The notes under the pieces are model-generated. The model was not told the DNA's origin. It ran no database searches and saw nothing but the letters and a program-made list of their open reading frames with translations. The position numbers and the translations under genes were made by a program. 64,000 nucleotides of DNA, from contig NZ_JAHWYN010000005.1 of the NCBI RefSeq assembly GCF_019351435.1, forward strand, positions 62,001 through 126,000, given 5' to 3'. Numbering within the stretch: the stretch's first letter is position 1; the number at the start of each line of letters is the position of its first letter. Source of the DNA: Flavobacterium taihuense (GTDB lineage Bacteria > Bacteroidota > Bacteroidia > Flavobacteriales > Flavobacteriaceae). Positions 52,951 through 62,858 of the stretch are shown here, piece after piece.

Positions 52951-53031
52951 TGTGATTGTCTTTAACTTTGTCTGTTGGGCATATTGCCTAGTGTGTGCAA
53001 AGATACTTTTTCCTGATCGAATAGGGAAATG

Positions 53032-53580
53032 CTATTTTATTTTCTTCAAAACTTCTTTGGCAACTGCTTTATAAGCAGCGCTATGATTTGAAAAATCTTT
53101 GGTAATTATCGTTTGCAATTCGGGATGAATCCAATCGTAATGTTGTCCCAAAATGTATAAAGTACGCATTGAATAGGCTTTGGGAGCTACTTTAATGTCG
53201 TTAATGAGCCAGTCAAAAGAGCTTTCTGTGATTTCTTCCAAATGTTTTTCCGAGAGCTGTATTTCTTTTTTCTTAAAATGAGAATGCACTAAAAGTTGAC
53301 AAATCTTTGCCGCAGGACGTATGGCCCTTTCTTCTTTTAGGTTTTTAATATTGGAACAAAAAAAATCAAGATGATCTTCAAGCCATTCCAGTTTTTGGTA
53401 ACAAACAAATTCCAAAACCCAAAAAGCTTTAGATGCATTTTTGTCCGAAACTTCAAAACATAGTCGAATCAATTCCGGAAAAAGTTCAGGATTGTCGAGT
53501 ACTTCATTAGCATATTTTTGTCTATTGACTCTATATCCGGTTACATATTCTAATTTTTTTTGAAATTCGGTGACCATCAT
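53032..53580 (-). CDS. Conserved-looking all-helical protein
   Basis: 182 residues from the ATG at 53580. A longer frame to 53871 is open but would overlap the convergently placed promoter and first 200 bp of hpt, so I reject it. Helical, HEAT-like composition (RLCFEVSDKNASKAFWVLEFVC, LEWLEDHLDFFCSNIK). No family assigned and no signal peptide. Divergent from hpt. Confidence 0.75.
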   Translation of the reverse strand: MMVTEFQKKLEYVTGYRVNRQKYANEVLDNPELFPELIRLCFEVSDKNASKAFWVLEFVCYQKLEWLEDHLDFFCSNIKNLKEERAIRPAAKICQLLVHSHFKKKEIQLSEKHLEEITESSFDWLINDIKVAPKAYSMRTLYILGQHYDWIHPELQTIITKDFSNHSAAYKAVAKEVLKKIK

Positions 53581-53617
53581 CGGTATTTTTGGTTTAAAAG
53601 TACAAATCAATTGACAA

Positions 53618-53644
53618 TTGTCAAAAGTGAAATCCCTATCTTTG
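53618..53644 (+). promoter_or_regulatory. hpt promoter, decides the start codon
   Basis: TTG at 53618-53620 and TATCTTTG at 53637-53644, spaced 16 bases. An alternative TTG start codon for hpt would be this same -33 TTG, upstream of the transcript start, so it cannot be the translation start. Confidence 0.75.
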
Positions 53645-53668
53645 CAAAATATTTTAAAACATAAAACT

Positions 53669-54199
53669 GTGATACAACTACACGATAAACAATTTGTTCC
53701 GTTTATTTCAGCCAAAGAGATAAACTTTGCTATTGAAAAAATGGTAGCACAAATAGAAGACGATTTTTTTGACGAAACACCAATTTTTATTGGAGTATTG
53801 AATGGTTCTTTTATGGTAGTTTCCGATTTTTTAAAATTATACAAAAAACCATGTGAAGTTTCTTTCATCAAGTTAGCTTCTTACGAAGGAACTTCTTCTA
53901 CAGAATCGGTTAAACAATTAATTGGGTTAAACCAAGATTTAACAGGGCGAACTGTGATTGTTATTGAGGATATTATTGATACAGGAAACACTTTGGAAGA
54001 ATTAAAAAAATTGTTTAAAAGCCAAAACGTGAAGCATTTTAAGATTGCAACGCTTTTCTTCAAACCGGATGCTTTCAAAAAAGATTTGAAAATTGACTAT
54101 GTGGGTATTCGAATTCCCAATAAATTCATTGTTGGTTTTGGTTTAGATTACGATGGTTTAGGTCGAAATTTACCCGAAGTATATCAGTTAAAAGAATAA
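53669..54199 (+). CDS. hpt: Hypoxanthine phosphoribosyltransferase
   Basis: 176 residues from the GTG at 53669, 25 bases after the -7 box. FIGVLNGSFMVVSDFL, then the PRPP-binding motif VIVIEDIIDTGNT, then DYVGIRIPNKFIVGFGLDYD. Salvages hypoxanthine and guanine with PRPP. The adk gene follows by 32 bp, probably in one transcript. Confidence 0.95.
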   Translation: MIQLHDKQFVPFISAKEINFAIEKMVAQIEDDFFDETPIFIGVLNGSFMVVSDFLKLYKKPCEVSFIKLASYEGTSSTESVKQLIGLNQDLTGRTVIVIEDIIDTGNTLEELKKLFKSQNVKHFKIATLFFKPDAFKKDLKIDYVGIRIPNKFIVGFGLDYDGLGRNLPEVYQLKE

Positions 54200-54231
54200 A
54201 AAAGAATAATAAAAATCATATATAAAAAGGA

Positions 54232-54804
54232 ATGATCAATATAGTTTTATTTGGAAAGCCAGGAGCAGGAAAAGGAACTCAGGCAGAGTTTTTAAAAGAA
54301 AAATACAAATTAACGCACATTTCAACCGGAGATGTTTTTCGTTACAACTTGAAAAACGACACTCCATTAGGTAAAGAAGCAAGAGTGTATATGGATGCAG
54401 GGGATTTAGTTCCAGATGAGTTAACTACCAAAATGCTAATTGATGAGGTAAACAAACATTTGGATTCCAACGGAATTTTATTCGACGGTTATCCAAGAAC
54501 AATTGCTCAAGCGGAAGCATTAGACGCATTTTTACCAACAATTGGTTCAAGCGTAGCTGCAACAGTAGCACTGGAAGCTGATGATAACATTCTGGTAGCA
54601 AGATTATTAGAAAGAGGAAAAACCAGCGGAAGAGTAGATGATCAGGACGAAGAAAAAATCAGAAACCGTTACCAAGAATACAACGAAAAAACAGCTCCAT
54701 TAATGGGGTATTATAAAGCTCAAAATAAGTTTCACGCTGTAAATGGAATAGGGTCTATTCAAGAAATTACAGAAAGATTAACAGCAGTTATCGATAATTT
54801 GTAG
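54232..54804 (+). CDS. adk: Adenylate kinase
   Basis: 190 residues, short-LID form. P-loop GKPGAGKGTQAEFL, HISTGDVFR, GYPRTIAQAEALD and RVDDQDEEKIRNR are all classical. Interconverts ATP, ADP and AMP. Same strand as hpt with a 32-bp gap. Confidence 0.97.
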   Translation: MINIVLFGKPGAGKGTQAEFLKEKYKLTHISTGDVFRYNLKNDTPLGKEARVYMDAGDLVPDELTTKMLIDEVNKHLDSNGILFDGYPRTIAQAEALDAFLPTIGSSVAATVALEADDNILVARLLERGKTSGRVDDQDEEKIRNRYQEYNEKTAPLMGYYKAQNKFHAVNGIGSIQEITERLTAVIDNL

Positions 54805-54836
54805 AAGCAATTTCCAGCTGTACGTTTCAAGTCCGC

Positions 54837-54919
54837 GTCCCGTTGTTTATTTTTCTAAAGCGTCCCATAAGCTTCTTTCAGTCGCTTTTGTGTCACTCAT
54901 AAAAATTAAACAACGGGAC
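54837..54919. repeat. 13-bp inverted repeat enclosing about 57 bp
   Basis: GTCCCGTTGTTTA at 54837-54849 and its exact reverse complement at 54907-54919, extended by T-rich/A-rich arms with one offset base. It looks like a folded non-coding repeat in the gap between adk and the CNNM-like gene. Confidence 0.75.
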
Positions 54920-55011
54920 TGTGGGCTTTTCACTTCCATCTGGGCTATTAAAATAAGATTACACAATAACAAGGTTCTAAGAATCAAAAGTATAAACGAA
55001 TTATCTAAACA

Positions 55012-56292
55012 TTGGAAATAGTAATAATATTTTTTCTGATACTCTTAAATGGATTTTTTTCTATGTCTGAAATCGCATTGATTTCGGCCCGAAAAAACAG
55101 GTTGGAAACCGCGGCAAAAAAGGGTAACAAAAGTGCTCAAATAGCTTTGGATTTAGCCAATTCCCCAAATAAGTTTTTGTCAACAGTACAAATAGGAATA
55201 ACATTGATTGGAATACTTACCGGTATTTATAGTGGGGATAAAATCACCGCGGATATGGAGGTATTTGTAAAAGGATTTCATGTATTGATTCCGTTTGCAC
55301 GATCAATTGCGGTTGGAATTGTTGTTGTAATATTGACGTTCTTTTCTTTGGTGTTGGGAGAGTTATTGCCTAAACGAATTGGGTTGAATCATCCAGAAGG
55401 AATTGCCAAAGCTGTGGCGTGGCCTATGAAAATTGTTTCTATAATTACCGCACCTTTTATATGGTTGCTAACAACTTCGACCGAATTTTTATTGGATGTG
55501 CTGCAAATAAAACCTACAGCCGACGGAAAAGTAACTGAGGAAGAAATAAAAGCCATTATCAAAGAAGGGACTGAAGTTGGTGAAGTTCAAGAAATAGAAC
55601 AAGATATCGTGGAGCGTGTTTTTCATATTGGGGATCGGAAAATCAATTCGTTGATGACGCACAGAAAATCGGTTATGCTCTTGCCTTTACACGCTGATAA
55701 AAATAAGGTAAAGGAATTTATGCTAAAAGAATTGCATTCCATTTATCCTGTTTATGGCGAAAATCACGATGATATTGTGGGAGTTGTAAATTTGAAAAAT
55801 ATTTTCGCCCATTTTGAAAACGATAGTTTTAATTTGGCCGAAATCATGACCGACGCTCCTTTTATGATGGAGCAAACCACGGCTTATAAGGCATTGGAGC
55901 AGTTCAAGGAAACAGGAATTCATTATGCACTGGTTTCGGATGAATATGGAGTTTTTCAGGGGGTAATTACGTTGAATGATATTCTTGAAGCACTGGTTGG
56001 TAATGCTTCCGATTTTTATAAGGACGATTTCCAGTTAATCGAAAGAGAGGACGGAACCTGGATGGTAGACGGACATTATTCGCTACACGATTTTCTGACG
56101 TATTTCGAGTTGGATGATTTGATAAATGATTATGAAGTGACCACCGTAAGTGGATTAATAATGACCGAATTATCTCGTATCCCAAAAGAAGGAGAAAAGT
56201 TGATTTGGCAAAAATTTGAGTTAGAGGTCATCGATATGGATGGCGTGAAGATTGATAAAGTAATGGTTAAATCATTACAAAAACAGAAATAA
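55012..56292 (+). CDS. CNNM/TlyC-like transporter with CBS pair
   Basis: 426 residues from a TTG start. DUF21 membrane domain (about 1-140; LLNGFFSMSEIALISARKNRLE), then a tandem CBS domain (about 205-335) and a C-terminal CorC/HlyC domain (about 345-420). Members move magnesium or other divalent cations; the hemolysin name is historical. Alone between a repeat and the obg gene. Confidence 0.9.
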   Translation: MEIVIIFFLILLNGFFSMSEIALISARKNRLETAAKKGNKSAQIALDLANSPNKFLSTVQIGITLIGILTGIYSGDKITADMEVFVKGFHVLIPFARSIAVGIVVVILTFFSLVLGELLPKRIGLNHPEGIAKAVAWPMKIVSIITAPFIWLLTTSTEFLLDVLQIKPTADGKVTEEEIKAIIKEGTEVGEVQEIEQDIVERVFHIGDRKINSLMTHRKSVMLLPLHADKNKVKEFMLKELHSIYPVYGENHDDIVGVVNLKNIFAHFENDSFNLAEIMTDAPFMMEQTTAYKALEQFKETGIHYALVSDEYGVFQGVITLNDILEALVGNASDFYKDDFQLIEREDGTWMVDGHYSLHDFLTYFELDDLINDYEVTTVSGLIMTELSRIPKEGEKLIWQKFELEVIDMDGVKIDKVMVKSLQKQK

Positions 56293-56370
56293 AAATAGAT
56301 GGCTGATGGTGATGGTAGTTTGATTTTTTTCATTCTAAAATCTAAAATCTAAAATCTGAAATTGAGAAAA

Positions 56371-57372
56371 ATGACAGAAGGGAATTTTGTAGATTACGTA
56401 AAAATTTATGTTTCTTCAGGAAAAGGAGGAAAGGGATCTACGCATTTGCATAGAGAGAAATTTATTGAAAAAGGTGGACCAGACGGTGGTGATGGTGGTC
56501 GAGGCGGACACGTTTATCTAGTGGGGAATAAAGGTCTTTGGACTTTGTTTCACCTTAAATTTGCACGTCATATCAAAGCAGGACACGGTGGTGATGGTGG
56601 TGGAGATAGAAGTACTGGTGCCGATGGAGATGATAAATACATTGAGGTTCCGTTGGGGACTGTTGTAAAAGATAAAGAAACAGGTGAAACCCTTTTTGAA
56701 ATTACCGAAGACGGAGAGAAACAAATTCTTTCTCGCGGAGGTAAAGGAGGTTTAGGAAACTGGCACTTTAGAAGTTCAACGAATCAAACGCCACGTTATT
56801 CTCAACCAGGTTTGCCAGGTGTTGAAATGGATGTGATTTTGGAACTTAAAGTATTGGCCGATGTAGGTTTGGTAGGTTTTCCTAATGCAGGTAAATCCAC
56901 GTTATTATCTGTGTTGACTTCTGCAAAACCAAAAATTGCCGATTATCCTTTTACAACTTTAAAACCAAATCTTGGAATTGTGGCTTACAGAGATTTTCAG
57001 TCTTTTGTAATTGCCGATATTCCCGGGATTATTGAAGGTGCGGCCGAAGGAAAAGGATTGGGTCATTATTTCTTGCGTCATATTGAGCGTAATTCAACGC
57101 TGTTGTTCTTAGTTCCCGTTGATACTCCAGACATTAAGGCGGAATATGATATTCTCGTAAATGAATTGACCAAATACAATCCAGAAATGTTGGATAAAGA
57201 ACGTTTATTGGTGATTTCAAAATGCGATATGCTGGATGATGAATTAAAAGCTGAATTGAAAACCGAATTAGACGTTGCTTTCAAAGACGTTCCTTATATG
57301 TTTATCTCATCAGTAGCCCAACAAGGTTTGACCGAATTGAAAGATAAGTTATGGAAAATGTTGAATGACTAA
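56371..57372 (+). CDS. obg: Obg-family GTPase
   Basis: 333 residues from the ATG at 56371 (an in-frame TTG at 56362 adds three residues). Glycine-rich Obg domain ([33 protein letters not shown]), then the G domain with G1 GFPNAGKST near 168, G3 [16 protein letters not shown], and NKxD-type SKCD. Ribosome-associated assembly GTPase, essential in most bacteria. Confidence 0.97.
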   Translation: MTEGNFVDYVKIYVSSGKGGKGSTHLHREKFIEKGGPDGGDGGRGGHVYLVGNKGLWTLFHLKFARHIKAGHGGDGGGDRSTGADGDDKYIEVPLGTVVKDKETGETLFEITEDGEKQILSRGGKGGLGNWHFRSSTNQTPRYSQPGLPGVEMDVILELKVLADVGLVGFPNAGKSTLLSVLTSAKPKIADYPFTTLKPNLGIVAYRDFQSFVIADIPGIIEGAAEGKGLGHYFLRHIERNSTLLFLVPVDTPDIKAEYDILVNELTKYNPEMLDKERLLVISKCDMLDDELKAELKTELDVAFKDVPYMFISSVAQQGLTELKDKLWKMLND

Positions 57373-57390
57373 AAGTCAATGTTTTATAAT

Positions 57391-57425
57391 AAAAAAGGTG
57401 TTCTAGCGATAGAACACCTTTTTTG
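57391..57425 (+). terminator. Terminator of obg
   Basis: Perfect eleven-base stem AAGGTGTTCTA/TAGAACACCTT, loop GCGA, then TTTTTTG. 18 bp after the stop. Confidence 0.92.
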
Positions 57426-57622
57426 TTTTTTAAACAATTCTTAAATTTTGGTTAATTTAGAAGTGGTTTATTGTGTTTATGTTGGTGAAACTTTAGTGGA
57501 GTTGTCAAAATGATTATATTCGCATCATCTAAAAATTATTCAGATATGAAACTGTCAACAAACTAATTAAAAAAAATAATTGGAAAAGACGTTTCATGTT
57601 TTAAAAACCAAAAAATATATTT

Positions 57623-59779
57623 ATGAAAAAAATTGTATTATTCTTGACCATGTGCCTAATGGCTTTTCCTGTAAGAGCCGATGAAGGAATGTGGTTTTTG
57701 ATGTTTATTGAAAGATTAAACCATAGAGATATGGAAAAAATGGGCTTGCAATTGACAGCCGAGGAGATTTATAGTATCAATCATCACAGTTTGAAAGATG
57801 CTATAGTACAATTTAACGGAGGTTGTACTGCCGAGATTGTTTCCAAAGATGGTTTGGTATTGACCAACCACCACTGTGGATACAATGCCATTGCAGAACT
57901 TTCTACAGAAGAACAAAACTATTTAAAAAATGGTTTTTGGGCTAAAAACCGAAGTGAGGAGTTAAAACCAAAATCATTATACGTACGTTTCTTTGTTCGT
58001 ATGGATGACGTTTCTAAAAGAATTTTATCAAAAGTAAACGATAAAATGAACGAAACAGAACGCAATAAAGTAATCCAACAAGAAATTGCACTGATTGAAA
58101 AAGAAAATAATGAAGGCGGAAAATACACAGTATCCGTTCGTCCATTTTTTCAAGGAAACGAGTATTACTATTTTGTTTACCAAGATTATAAAGACGTTCG
58201 TTTGGTAGGGACACCAACGGAAAGTCTTGGAAAATTTGGTGGTGATACCGATAACTGGGAATGGCCTCGTCATACTGCCGATTTCTCTATGTTTAGAGTG
58301 TATGCCGATAAAGATGGAAATCCAGCAGAATATTCCAAAGACAATGTGCCTTTGCAACCGAAACACCATTTGCCAATTAATATTACCGGAGTAAAGGAAA
58401 ATGATTTTGCAATGATTTTGGGTTATCCTGGAAGAACGAATCGTTGGATGCCGTCAGGAGGAATTGCACAAAACGTTGGGTATGCTTATCCAGCTTGGGT
58501 TGAAGGTGCCAAAACTGGAATGGATAACATGAAGAAGTTCATGAAACAAGACGCAACTGTAAACTTGAAATATGCTTCTAAATATGCTTCAACTGCCAAT
58601 TATTGGAAAAACCGTCAAGGGATGATTGATGCATTGACTAAAGCAAAAACAGCTGCTACAAAGTCAAGTGAAGAAGCTAAATTCAATGCTTGGGCCAATA
58701 AACCTGAGAACGCGGGTAAATACGGAAATGTTATTGCTACGATAAATGACTATTATGCAAAGACAAATTTGAAATCACGTCATGACAATTATCTTACTCA
58801 ATTGATGAGAACCACTTCTTATGGTGCCGGGCCATCTGTATTGGGTAATGCATTGATTGGTTATTATAAAGAAAATGAAGCCAAAAGAGCCGAAATGCTT
58901 CCTAAGATAAATAGTTTAATTGATAATTATTTTGGGGAATTTTGTGCTCCTTTGGAAAAAGAAGTTCTTACAGCCCAATTGAATTTGTATGCTGCTAAAG
59001 CATCAGAATATGGTTTAGCTCCAGTTGTGGCTAAAATGAAAGAAACTAATAAGGGCAATTTTACTGCTGATGTTGATAAAGCAATTGCTGGAAGTGTTTT
59101 TGCTAGTAAAGAATCGGTTGTGGCTTTTATGAAAGATGCAAAACCAGAAGCAATTGCTGTTGATCCGTTGTACGTAATTTCAAATGATTTGGTAACAAAA
59201 GTCAGAGCCAAATCTGAAGAGCAATTAAAATTAGATGACGATTTTGCTATCGCTTACCGCAAGTTAGTGGAAGGTTTAAGAGAATCAAAATTGAATAGCA
59301 TTCAGTATCCAGATGCCAACTCTACTTTGCGTTTAACGTATGGTAAAGTTCGTTCCTTGCCTGCTGACAAACGCAATGATGCCAAAATAAATAATTATAC
59401 CACAATGACAGGTATGGTTAATAAGTATAAAGCAGGAGATGCCGAGTTTGATTTGCCAGCTCGTTTGCTGGAATTAAACAAAGCTCAGGATTTTGGTGAA
59501 TATGCCGATAAAGCGGGATATATGCCTGTAAATTTCTTGACTGATAATGATATTACTGGTGGGAATTCAGGTTCTCCTGTATTAAACGGAAAAGGAGAAT
59601 TAATCGGTGTGGCTTTTGATGGCAATATCGAAGCAATGGCAGGTGATGTTATTTTTGACAAAAAACTACAACGTACCATCAATCTTGATATTCGTTTCGT
59701 ACTTTGGATTATTGACAAATATGCAGGTGCTCATAACATTATTGAAGAAATGACTATCATAAAAGATTCTCAACCATAA
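57623..59779 (+). CDS. S46-family dipeptidyl-peptidase, DPP7-like
   Basis: 718 residues with signal peptide (IVLFLTMCLMAFPVRA). Chymotrypsin-type triad: His84 in TNHHCGY, an Asp in the middle region, and Ser649 in TGGNSGSPV. Position 18 after the Ser is Gly in AFDGN; in characterised members an Arg there goes with Asp/Glu preference (DPP11) and a Gly with hydrophobic P1 preference (DPP7). It thus probably removes dipeptides after hydrophobic residues in the periplasm. The spacer 57426-57622 shows no gene. Confidence 0.92.
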   Translation: MKKIVLFLTMCLMAFPVRADEGMWFLMFIERLNHRDMEKMGLQLTAEEIYSINHHSLKDAIVQFNGGCTAEIVSKDGLVLTNHHCGYNAIAELSTEEQNYLKNGFWAKNRSEELKPKSLYVRFFVRMDDVSKRILSKVNDKMNETERNKVIQQEIALIEKENNEGGKYTVSVRPFFQGNEYYYFVYQDYKDVRLVGTPTESLGKFGGDTDNWEWPRHTADFSMFRVYADKDGNPAEYSKDNVPLQPKHHLPINITGVKENDFAMILGYPGRTNRWMPSGGIAQNVGYAYPAWVEGAKTGMDNMKKFMKQDATVNLKYASKYASTANYWKNRQGMIDALTKAKTAATKSSEEAKFNAWANKPENAGKYGNVIATINDYYAKTNLKSRHDNYLTQLMRTTSYGAGPSVLGNALIGYYKENEAKRAEMLPKINSLIDNYFGEFCAPLEKEVLTAQLNLYAAKASEYGLAPVVAKMKETNKGNFTADVDKAIAGSVFASKESVVAFMKDAKPEAIAVDPLYVISNDLVTKVRAKSEEQLKLDDDFAIAYRKLVEGLRESKLNSIQYPDANSTLRLTYGKVRSLPADKRNDAKINNYTTMTGMVNKYKAGDAEFDLPARLLELNKAQDFGEYADKAGYMPVNFLTDNDITGGNSGSPVLNGKGELIGVAFDGNIEAMAGDVIFDKKLQRTINLDIRFVLWIIDKYAGAHNIIEEMTIIKDSQP

Positions 59780-59804
59780 CAAAAACAGCATATTGTTGAA
59801 AATA

Positions 59805-59837
59805 TAACCCTGTCTCGTTTTAAATGAGACAGGGTTT
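59805..59837 (+). terminator. Terminator of the S46 peptidase gene
   Basis: Stem ACCCTGTCTC/GAGACAGGGT (about 59807-59835) followed by TTTATCTTT. T tail is moderate. Confidence 0.7.
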
Positions 59838-59853
59838 ATCTTTAATTTGTGTT

Positions 59854-59881
59854 GTAGAGATACACTGCAGTGCATCTCTAC
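59854..59881. repeat. 28-bp near-perfect palindrome
   Basis: GTAGAGATaCACTGCAGTGcATCTCTAC with one mismatched pair, followed by two direct copies of ATGCATyTCCGCAA (59886-59914). Typical of short palindromic dispersed repeats. Confidence 0.7.
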
Positions 59882-59917
59882 GAAATGCATTTCCGCAACA
59901 ATGCATCTCCGCAAAAA

Positions 59918-60907
59918 TTAATCATTATATGTATCAAATAGGAACTGTAGGGTTTCATTAATGTTGTTGGCTTTCATACTTGGGTATTTTATAGGTGCAT
60001 CCAGCCAGTTTTCGATTATTAGATCAAAATCATCGCCCACCTCGTAAACAACAGGAACACCCATTTTTTTGAGAGCAGCAGCATTGCATTCTTGTTCATA
60101 ATGTTTTCTAATTGGAATCGAAAGTATTTTTTTGCCTAGATATAAAGCCTCTGCAGGTGTTTCAAATCCTCCACCCGTGATAATTCCTTCGCATTTTATT
60201 AAACTTTTATTGAAGTATTCTTGATTTACTGGAAAATAAGTGACGTTTTTTATAGTGTGCTTTACTTTTACATCATTCAAAAACCAATGAAACTTTAGAT
60301 TAGGAAGCCTGTTGAACGCCTTTTCGAGGCAATCCTTTTGGAAGGAAGGTAAATAGACGGTAATATGTTCTGCGTTTTTCGGTTCTGCGTTTAGGATTTC
60401 ATCTTTGATGATTGGAGGATAAATAAAATCATCGTATTTGTCAAAATGCAATCCAATATTTTTTGGTGAGGGAGCGTAATGCTTTAGTATCATTTCACCC
60501 ATGATACTTTTCTTTTCGGGTCTAGGAGTTTTTGGAGATATGAAACTGGCTTGGTGCCCAAATTGTATCGAATGTACTTTTTGCATTTTGCAGGCCAGTG
60601 CAGTAATCGAATCAAAATCATTAATTACTACATCGTAATTTTTCAGAGGTAAAGCATTAGCATCTTTATAGATTTGTTTGGGTTTAATGTTTTTGGCAAT
60701 ATCCCAATAATCAAGTCCTCCACATTTACTGTAATGTAAACTACAGCCTTCGCTTTTGAATTTTATGGGCAAATTGACATCCAGACTGGCATTGTTGCCA
60801 CTCATGAAAAAATCAACTTCGCCAAATTTTTGCAGATAAGGGTATAATTGTATGGCTCTACTGATGTGTCCGTTGCCTGTTGCCTGTATAGCGTAAAATA
60901 TTTTCAT
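59918..60907 (-). CDS. MurG/GT28-like glycosyltransferase
   Basis: 329 residues, GT-B. N-terminus FYAIQATGNGHISRAIQL (G-x-G-H-x-x-R, acceptor side), C-terminal IITGGGFETPAEALYLGKKIL (nucleotide-sugar side). Substrate unknown. It is 14 bp after the phosphoesterase gene on the same strand; both products probably act at the inner membrane on surface-lipid or glycan building blocks. Confidence 0.85.
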   Translation of the reverse strand: MKIFYAIQATGNGHISRAIQLYPYLQKFGEVDFFMSGNNASLDVNLPIKFKSEGCSLHYSKCGGLDYWDIAKNIKPKQIYKDANALPLKNYDVVINDFDSITALACKMQKVHSIQFGHQASFISPKTPRPEKKSIMGEMILKHYAPSPKNIGLHFDKYDDFIYPPIIKDEILNAEPKNAEHITVYLPSFQKDCLEKAFNRLPNLKFHWFLNDVKVKHTIKNVTYFPVNQEYFNKSLIKCEGIITGGGFETPAEALYLGKKILSIPIRKHYEQECNAAALKKMGVPVVYEVGDDFDLIIENWLDAPIKYPSMKANNINETLQFLFDTYND

Positions 60908-60921
60908 TGCTGTATGTTTTT

Positions 60922-61737
60922 TTAAGAAAGAATCTTGTTAACAATGTCACTAACCTCTTTTTCCTCATTACTGTCAGCATCCTTGTAATGCTCTTTTTTG
61001 TAATGATAAAGGCTCCATTTTTGCTTTTTATATTCTAAAGCTGTCAGGTTTTCAATCCAGTCGCCACTGTTGAGGTATAATACTTTTCCCTGTTCGTTTT
61101 CTACTTCCTTCATTTGGGGTTTGTGAATGTGTCCGCACACTACATAACTGCATTTTTTTTGAATGGCTACATCGGCAGCGGTAGTTTCAAAATTGGATAT
61201 AAAAGAAACTGCTTTCTTGACGCTGTCTTTAATCATTTTGGAGTAGCTTCTCTTTTCTTTGCCCAAAATGCCCAAAAACCAATTAATCAAACTGTTGATT
61301 AGAATCAGTAAATCATAGCCTTTTCCTCCTAATTTGGCTAGGATTTTGGCGTATCCTTGCGTCGAAGAATCAAATACGTCACCATGAAAAATCCATGCTT
61401 TTTTGCCGTCTAAATCTAAAGTGAGTTTATCGACCAATTCGAAATTGCCTAAAATAAAATCAGAGTATTTGCGCAATGCTTCGTCGTGATTTCCAGTAAT
61501 GTAAATAACCCGAGTACCAAGATTCGACATTTTTATGATCTGTCTCAAGACATTCATGTGGGAAGCCGGAAAGTAACTTTTGGTGAAACTCCACATATCG
61601 ATAATGTCTCCATTAAGAACTAATGTTTGTGGGTTTATTGATTTTAAATACTGCAATAATTCTTTGGCGTGACATCCATAGGTGCCTAAATGCACATCAC
61701 TTATGACCACCAGTGGAATCTTTCTTCGTCTTTTCAT
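60922..61737 (-). CDS. LpxH-like metallophosphoesterase
   Basis: 271 residues. Calcineurin-like metal motifs in order: VISDVHLG, LVLNGDIIDMW, YITGNHDEAL, IFHGDVFD, VVCGHIHKP. These fit the UDP-2,3-diacylglucosamine hydrolase group, but the protein is longer than typical LpxH and a related role is possible. Co-directional with the glycosyltransferase. Confidence 0.85.
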   Translation of the reverse strand: MKRRRKIPLVVISDVHLGTYGCHAKELLQYLKSINPQTLVLNGDIIDMWSFTKSYFPASHMNVLRQIIKMSNLGTRVIYITGNHDEALRKYSDFILGNFELVDKLTLDLDGKKAWIFHGDVFDSSTQGYAKILAKLGGKGYDLLILINSLINWFLGILGKEKRSYSKMIKDSVKKAVSFISNFETTAADVAIQKKCSYVVCGHIHKPQMKEVENEQGKVLYLNSGDWIENLTALEYKKQKWSLYHYKKEHYKDADSNEEKEVSDIVNKILS

Positions 61738-62261
61738 ATTTAGTTTTTACGAAAGTAAGACTGGTATGTTATTTCAATGTGTTCTTAGTATTATTTGTAT
61801 ATAAAAATACAGTGTTCAAGTTTATTCCAGCATTGTTTTAACTACAAATTTTTAAGGAATAATATTTTTGCAAGCGCAACTCTCAACTTTGGGGAGTAAT
61901 AAGGGGTGGTTTGTAGTAGCACTGGTGTTATATAGGATGTACTGCTCCTGCTTTGTGTGGGAGAAATACTCCCTTTTTTGGAGAGTGTAATGGATACTTT
62001 TATATAGGTGAAGGAGGAATAATGGGGCGTAGTAGCCCTGTTTCCAGTATTATTAATAGTGGCTTTACAGAAATGATCTAGCAATATCAATTGCATTGAA
62101 ATAACAATAAATTCATTTATATTTGAAGTAAAAAACAAGGCACTGTCACATAAAGTTACTTCGATTAAATGGGGTATGTGCGATTTTATCGGAAATATAT
62201 ACAAGTTGTATGTCACTTTAGGAAACAACGGTATCAACAAAATCATTAAAAAAAACATAAA
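61738..62261. other. Non-coding region with degenerate repeats
   Basis: Two related stretches of the type ACTCyC..TTTGGrGAGT..GGTGg (near 61880-61910 and 61967-62015) can form short hairpins. A minus-strand frame (61842-62258) has no signal, domain or composition typical of a protein, and I reject it. No promoter was recognised for the gene at 62262. Confidence 0.35.
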
Positions 62262-62831
62262 ATGAGCATTTCAAAATCAGACAGACCAGCGCTAATTTTA
62301 ATAGACATTCAAAAAGGGTTTGATAATGTCGAATATTGGGGCGGACAAAGAAACAATCTTGATGCGGAAAATAACGCAGGCGAACTTTTGGAACTTTGGA
62401 GAGAAAATCATCTTCCAATTTTTCATATCAAACATTGTTCTTCAACGCCGACTTCTTTGCTAAACGAGACAAATGAAGGAAACGAATTTAAAGACATTGT
62501 AAAACCAGTTAACGGAGAACCAATTATCAAAAAGAATGTGAATAGTGCTTTTATCGGGACAAACTTAAAAGAGCAACTTGACAACGATAAAATAACGAAA
62601 CTTGTAATTGTAGGTTTGACAACAGACCATTGCGTTTCAACGACTACGAGAATGGCAGGAAATTTCGGGTTTGATACTTTTTTGGTTTCTGATGCGACAG
62701 CTACCTTTAACAAAAAAGGACTTGACGGACAAAATTTTTCAGCAGAATTAATTCACGAAACAGCTTTGGCGAGTTTGAATGGCGAGTTTGCAACCGTCGT
62801 AACAACAGACTTTTTAAAACAAAATATTTAG
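62262..62831 (+). CDS. Isochorismatase-family cysteine hydrolase
   Basis: 189 residues. The catalytic triad is visible: Asp15 in LILIDIQKGF, a Lys near 90 in IIKKNVNSAF and Cys124 in TTDHCVSTT. Cleaves an amide, thiol-ester or enol-ether bond; substrate unknown (nicotinamidase-like or a general hydrolase). The gene is immediately followed by the third attC-like palindrome in the same relative orientation as for the HEPN and phosphatase genes, so it may be an acquired cassette. Confidence 0.88.
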   Translation: MSISKSDRPALILIDIQKGFDNVEYWGGQRNNLDAENNAGELLELWRENHLPIFHIKHCSSTPTSLLNETNEGNEFKDIVKPVNGEPIIKKNVNSAFIGTNLKEQLDNDKITKLVIVGLTTDHCVSTTTRMAGNFGFDTFLVSDATATFNKKGLDGQNFSAELIHETALASLNGEFATVVTTDFLKQNI

Positions 62832-62858
62832 ACATTCGGTGGAAGAAAAGCGAATGCG

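Noticed and set aside
53618-53668. TTG start for hpt
   Set aside because: The TTG is the -33 promoter element; translation cannot begin upstream of the transcript start.
53581-53871. N-terminal extension of the 182-residue helical protein
   Set aside because: It is antisense to the hpt promoter and coding start; the ATG at 53580 begins the helical part.
56335-56361. Short tandem TAAAATC repeats before obg
   Set aside because: Only three low-complexity units in AT-rich spacer; no sign of function.
61842-62258. Minus-strand 138-codon frame
   Set aside because: Covers degenerate repeats, has atypical Ile/Thr/Ser composition and no signal peptide or domain; starts antisense to the likely promoter region of the hydrolase gene.
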